DNA of 64,000 bases from Serilophus lunatus (Eukaryota > Chordata > Aves > Passeriformes > Eurylaimidae), in contig VXBA01001338.1 in NCBI GenBank assembly GCA_013399895.1, forward strand, positions 28,060-92,059, written 5' to 3'. The notes under the pieces are model-generated. The model saw nothing but the letters and a program-made list of their open reading frames with translations, was not told the origin of the DNA and made no database searches. Below, piece after piece: positions 61,800 to 64,000 of this stretch (position 1 is the stretch's first letter; each line of letters begins with the position of its first letter). A program made the position numbers and the translations under genes.

Positions 61800-62640
61800 T
61801 ATTATATAACGTATTTTGCCTGTTCATGAAGAGTGCATGTAATAAGACTGGACTTGTCTACCTGTGTGTATAAAAACCCTTCAGAGCTAGCATGTGATGG
61901 ACATGTACATGAAGGTGTTAACCCTGTGTGTTCCCAGCACTGATTAAAGGTTTACTCTACAGTGCGTACTGTGTAGCTAGTTCCTTTGAATCAGTTTGCC
62001 AAACCAGGAAGAAGAAGCTCCACTTGGCTGTGAGACCCTCTAGAACTGGCAACCCTCTGGGTGCCCAAGGATCTTTCTCCAGTGAGGCTCCCTGGGCTAC
62101 GCTTGATCTTCGTTGGAGTAGACATGACATTGTGCAAGGTACATAAATTTTGAAGCACCCTTTTCTACTCTTTCCCTGAGGTTTGGGGAGGTTAAGTCAT
62201 AAGTCCACACTGCTCTGGCTTGCAGCTAATAGCTGAGAGGAGCCGCATCTTCTGATTATGAGTTGTAGTCCCACTGGAGGATTACAGAGGCTCTGAATGT
62301 GAGTTATAGGCCCACAAGAGCTTTACTGAAATCCTCAGGCCAAAAGGGTCTGGGAAGGAAGGATCACATGTTTTTAGGACTACTATTGTGGTTGAATTTT
62401 TTATTTGTGTTTGGATTTCCAATTGGTGTAAGTTTAATAATTTTTTGTCTTTTTGTTTGTTTTGAATCATCATTCGGAGTCCTGGGTGTATTTTGAACAA
62501 ATATTGAAGATTTGGATGTTTTAGATTGTCTGTGTATTTTCTGGATTTTTTTAGTTCAATATGTGCTGAGTATTGGTATACACGCCAGTACTTAAAATCG
62601 GTTTTTAATACATGTGCTCCCTCTAGTGGGGACCGAAATT
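61800..62640 (+). other. Possible retroviral LTR/leader region, otherwise unassigned
   Basis: A TATA-like gtgtataaaaaccc at about 61867-61880 and ATTAAA at about 61944-61949 give a compact promoter/polyadenylation layout like an LTR, and gag-like sequence follows from 62.65 kb. No clear TG...CA termini or primer-binding site could be fixed. Confidence 0.25.
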
Positions 62641-62649
62641 ATAACCAAA

Positions 62650-63560
62650 CCAAACCAACCAACCAACCAAACACCCGACACAAAAACCCCTACGCTGGTG
62701 CTTTGTGTGTTGTGGCTGTGTGTGAATGAGAAGTGAATTTTGCACAAAGTGAGTGGGAGTTCTGATACTGTGGTTACGCTCTTCCGCGAGGAAAGTGTCC
62801 AGGAAGGAACAAAACAAATTGTATGAAAAGACAGAGTGAAAGCTGACAATGGAGGCGTACGTCCTCGTAGGCAAATGAGAGCTTGGATGTCTGTGATATT
62901 TTAAAAAGGCATAAAGAGAGGCAAAGCAAAAGTTATGAGAGTGGGTAACCAGCAGATGAAACCAGGGATCAATGAAAGTCCCTTAGAATGTATCTTAGCA
63001 CACTGGAAAGAAATATGGGGACCCCTAGGTGGGAACATCAGCAAAAAGACTAATCAAGTACTCCACACAGTGGTGCCCTTTGTATAAACTTGTCAATGGA
63101 GAAAAACAGCCACCAAATAGATCATAAAACTATAATACCATGTTACAATTCATGTTGCTTTTGCAGAGAAAAGAAAAATGGGATGAAATTTTATATGCAA
63201 ATTTGTTTTACAATCTAAGGGAGCACCCAAAATGGCAGGAAGATTGTGATGTTAATCTAGCCCCACAAGATCCATTTGTTTTAACTTTATAGCAAGAAAA
63301 TAAGAGAAAAGGAAGGCACGAGCTTTGTTGTTCCTCCTGTTCAATAGAAGTGTTTAAAATACAAGAATAATGAACCAGAGAGTGGAACTGATGATTATGT
63401 AAGTCCCTTTGGTGAAAGGGCAAATAACCTCGAGGAAGACGAAGCTCCCAAGTCCTGCCCAGGGCCATCAGGGGAAGGGGACAGTGGATTGTCTCCATCC
63501 TCACATCAAAACAAAAGGGGCTGTGAGAGGAGATTTCCCTCTTCCCCAACCTGAGTGGGC
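62650..63560 (+). pseudogene. Degraded endogenous-retrovirus gag-like region
   Basis: From about 62935 the plus strand has recognisable matrix-type gag traces of a class known from avian endogenous retroviruses: a P-L-E-C-I-L-x-H-W motif near 62980-63000, then a W-D-E and N-L-R-x-H-P-x-W-Q motif pair at 63178-63245, each in different frames and with stops. Further downstream, acidic/proline-rich spacing is still visible to 63560. It is broken by several stops and frame changes and is interrupted at 63561 by another element. No intact viral gene is present. Confidence 0.55.
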
Positions 63561-64000
63561 AGTGTGGTGGTTTAAGCACCACAATATTAACTAGGGGGCA
63601 CTCTTAGTAATGACAAGAAGAATGACAGAATGTGACAACAGCGAAACACTTTATTTGTCTGGAGCTCAAAGAAAACACAGTTTAGGGAACCCCAGACTCA
63701 ACACATAAAAACAAGCACCCAGCAAAACCACAAAAAGGAAAAACCAAGAAAAAAGGAATAAGGGAACTGCTTTCAAAGGCCAGCCAAACTGGCCACAGAG
63801 AGGCAGTGGAAAAGGAAGAGCCACTTTCTCTTTCTTCTGGAATCTCTGAAAAAAACAACAACACAGTGAAAGGTTCTCCCCCCCCCAACCCGGGATGTTA
63901 TTTGGGGAAGCTTTCAACCTGTAGTTGTGCTCGTGTGGCTCCAATGCCGATGGAGGTGGGCTGAGTCAAGCCACGGGGCCTGGGAGTAGGAGAAGGGGAG
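63561..64000 (-). mobile_element. LTR-type element, partial (runs off the right edge)
   Basis: It starts abruptly with tgtggtggtttaagcaccac, a terminal sequence that can also fold on itself (TGTGGTG/CACCACA). Read on the minus strand it has AATAAA about 90 bp before the terminus ...TTAAACCACCACA, the same arrangement as the element ending at 27898. Plus-strand gag-like sequence stops exactly at its border, so it appears to have inserted into the older retroviral remnant. The other end is outside the window. Confidence 0.6.

Noticed and set aside
36236..64000. Exons of the expected neighbour SVEP1, which flanks MUSK in mammals
   Set aside because: No coding segment resembling its sushi, EGF or pentraxin domains was seen; any neighbour must lie further right.

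Overview
The window is vertebrate nuclear DNA, almost certainly from a bird. Most of it is AT-rich non-coding sequence carrying CR1 LINE fragments with the avian-type 3' end (the 'gattctatgattct' tail) and avian-style LTR elements with TGTCCTGG...CCAGGACA or ...TTAAACCACCACA termini. The LTR types hint at a non-chicken bird, possibly a passerine, but that is only an impression.

The only host gene I can support is MUSK (muscle-specific receptor tyrosine kinase), on the minus strand from about 36.0 kb down to the left edge. Eleven coding exons can be placed with GT/AG borders and fully compatible phases: signal peptide (35929-36007), Ig1 (31852-31978 and 28577-28728), Ig2 (25868-25995 and 25244-25385), Ig3 (14969-15093 and 12206-12365), a 7-nt microexon (10716-10722), the Frizzled-type cysteine-rich domain (7726-7992 and 2867-3042) and a 24-nt linker exon (2433-2456). 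Together they make 1387 coding nt, or 462 codons plus one base, covering nearly the whole ectodomain. Residue numbering matches human MUSK (Ig1 C49/C98/C99/C112; sequons at N222 and N338). The transmembrane and kinase exons are not in the window and should lie to the left of base 1.

MUSK introns: intron 1 (31979-35928), intron 2 (28729-31851), intron 3 (25996-28576, with a roughly 1 kb GC-rich LTR-like insertion at 26.8-27.9 kb), intron 4 (25386-25867), intron 5 (15094-25243, about 10 kb, with a gapped polypyrimidine microsatellite), introns 6-10, and the partial intron 11 (1-2432, with 24 perfect ATTCT units and a possible old retroviral fragment).

From 36.0 to 64.0 kb I see no host gene. 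This is the 5' flank of MUSK and intergenic DNA. It holds an inverted-repeat pair (37.7-40.1 kb), CR1 fragments at 38.1, 39.6, 43.1-43.5, 46.5-47.9, 56.05, 57.1-57.45 and 60.4-61.8 kb, an LTR inserted into CR1 with a clean 5-bp target-site duplication (46625-47175), a decayed retroviral gag-like region (about 62.6-63.56 kb) and an LTR-type element starting at 63561 and running off the right edge. Three runs of N are assembly gaps.

No new gene system was found. The most notable result is the 7-nt MUSK microexon, inferred because the flanking exons are one base out of phase without it and because it restores the Glu-Trp-Ser of the family.
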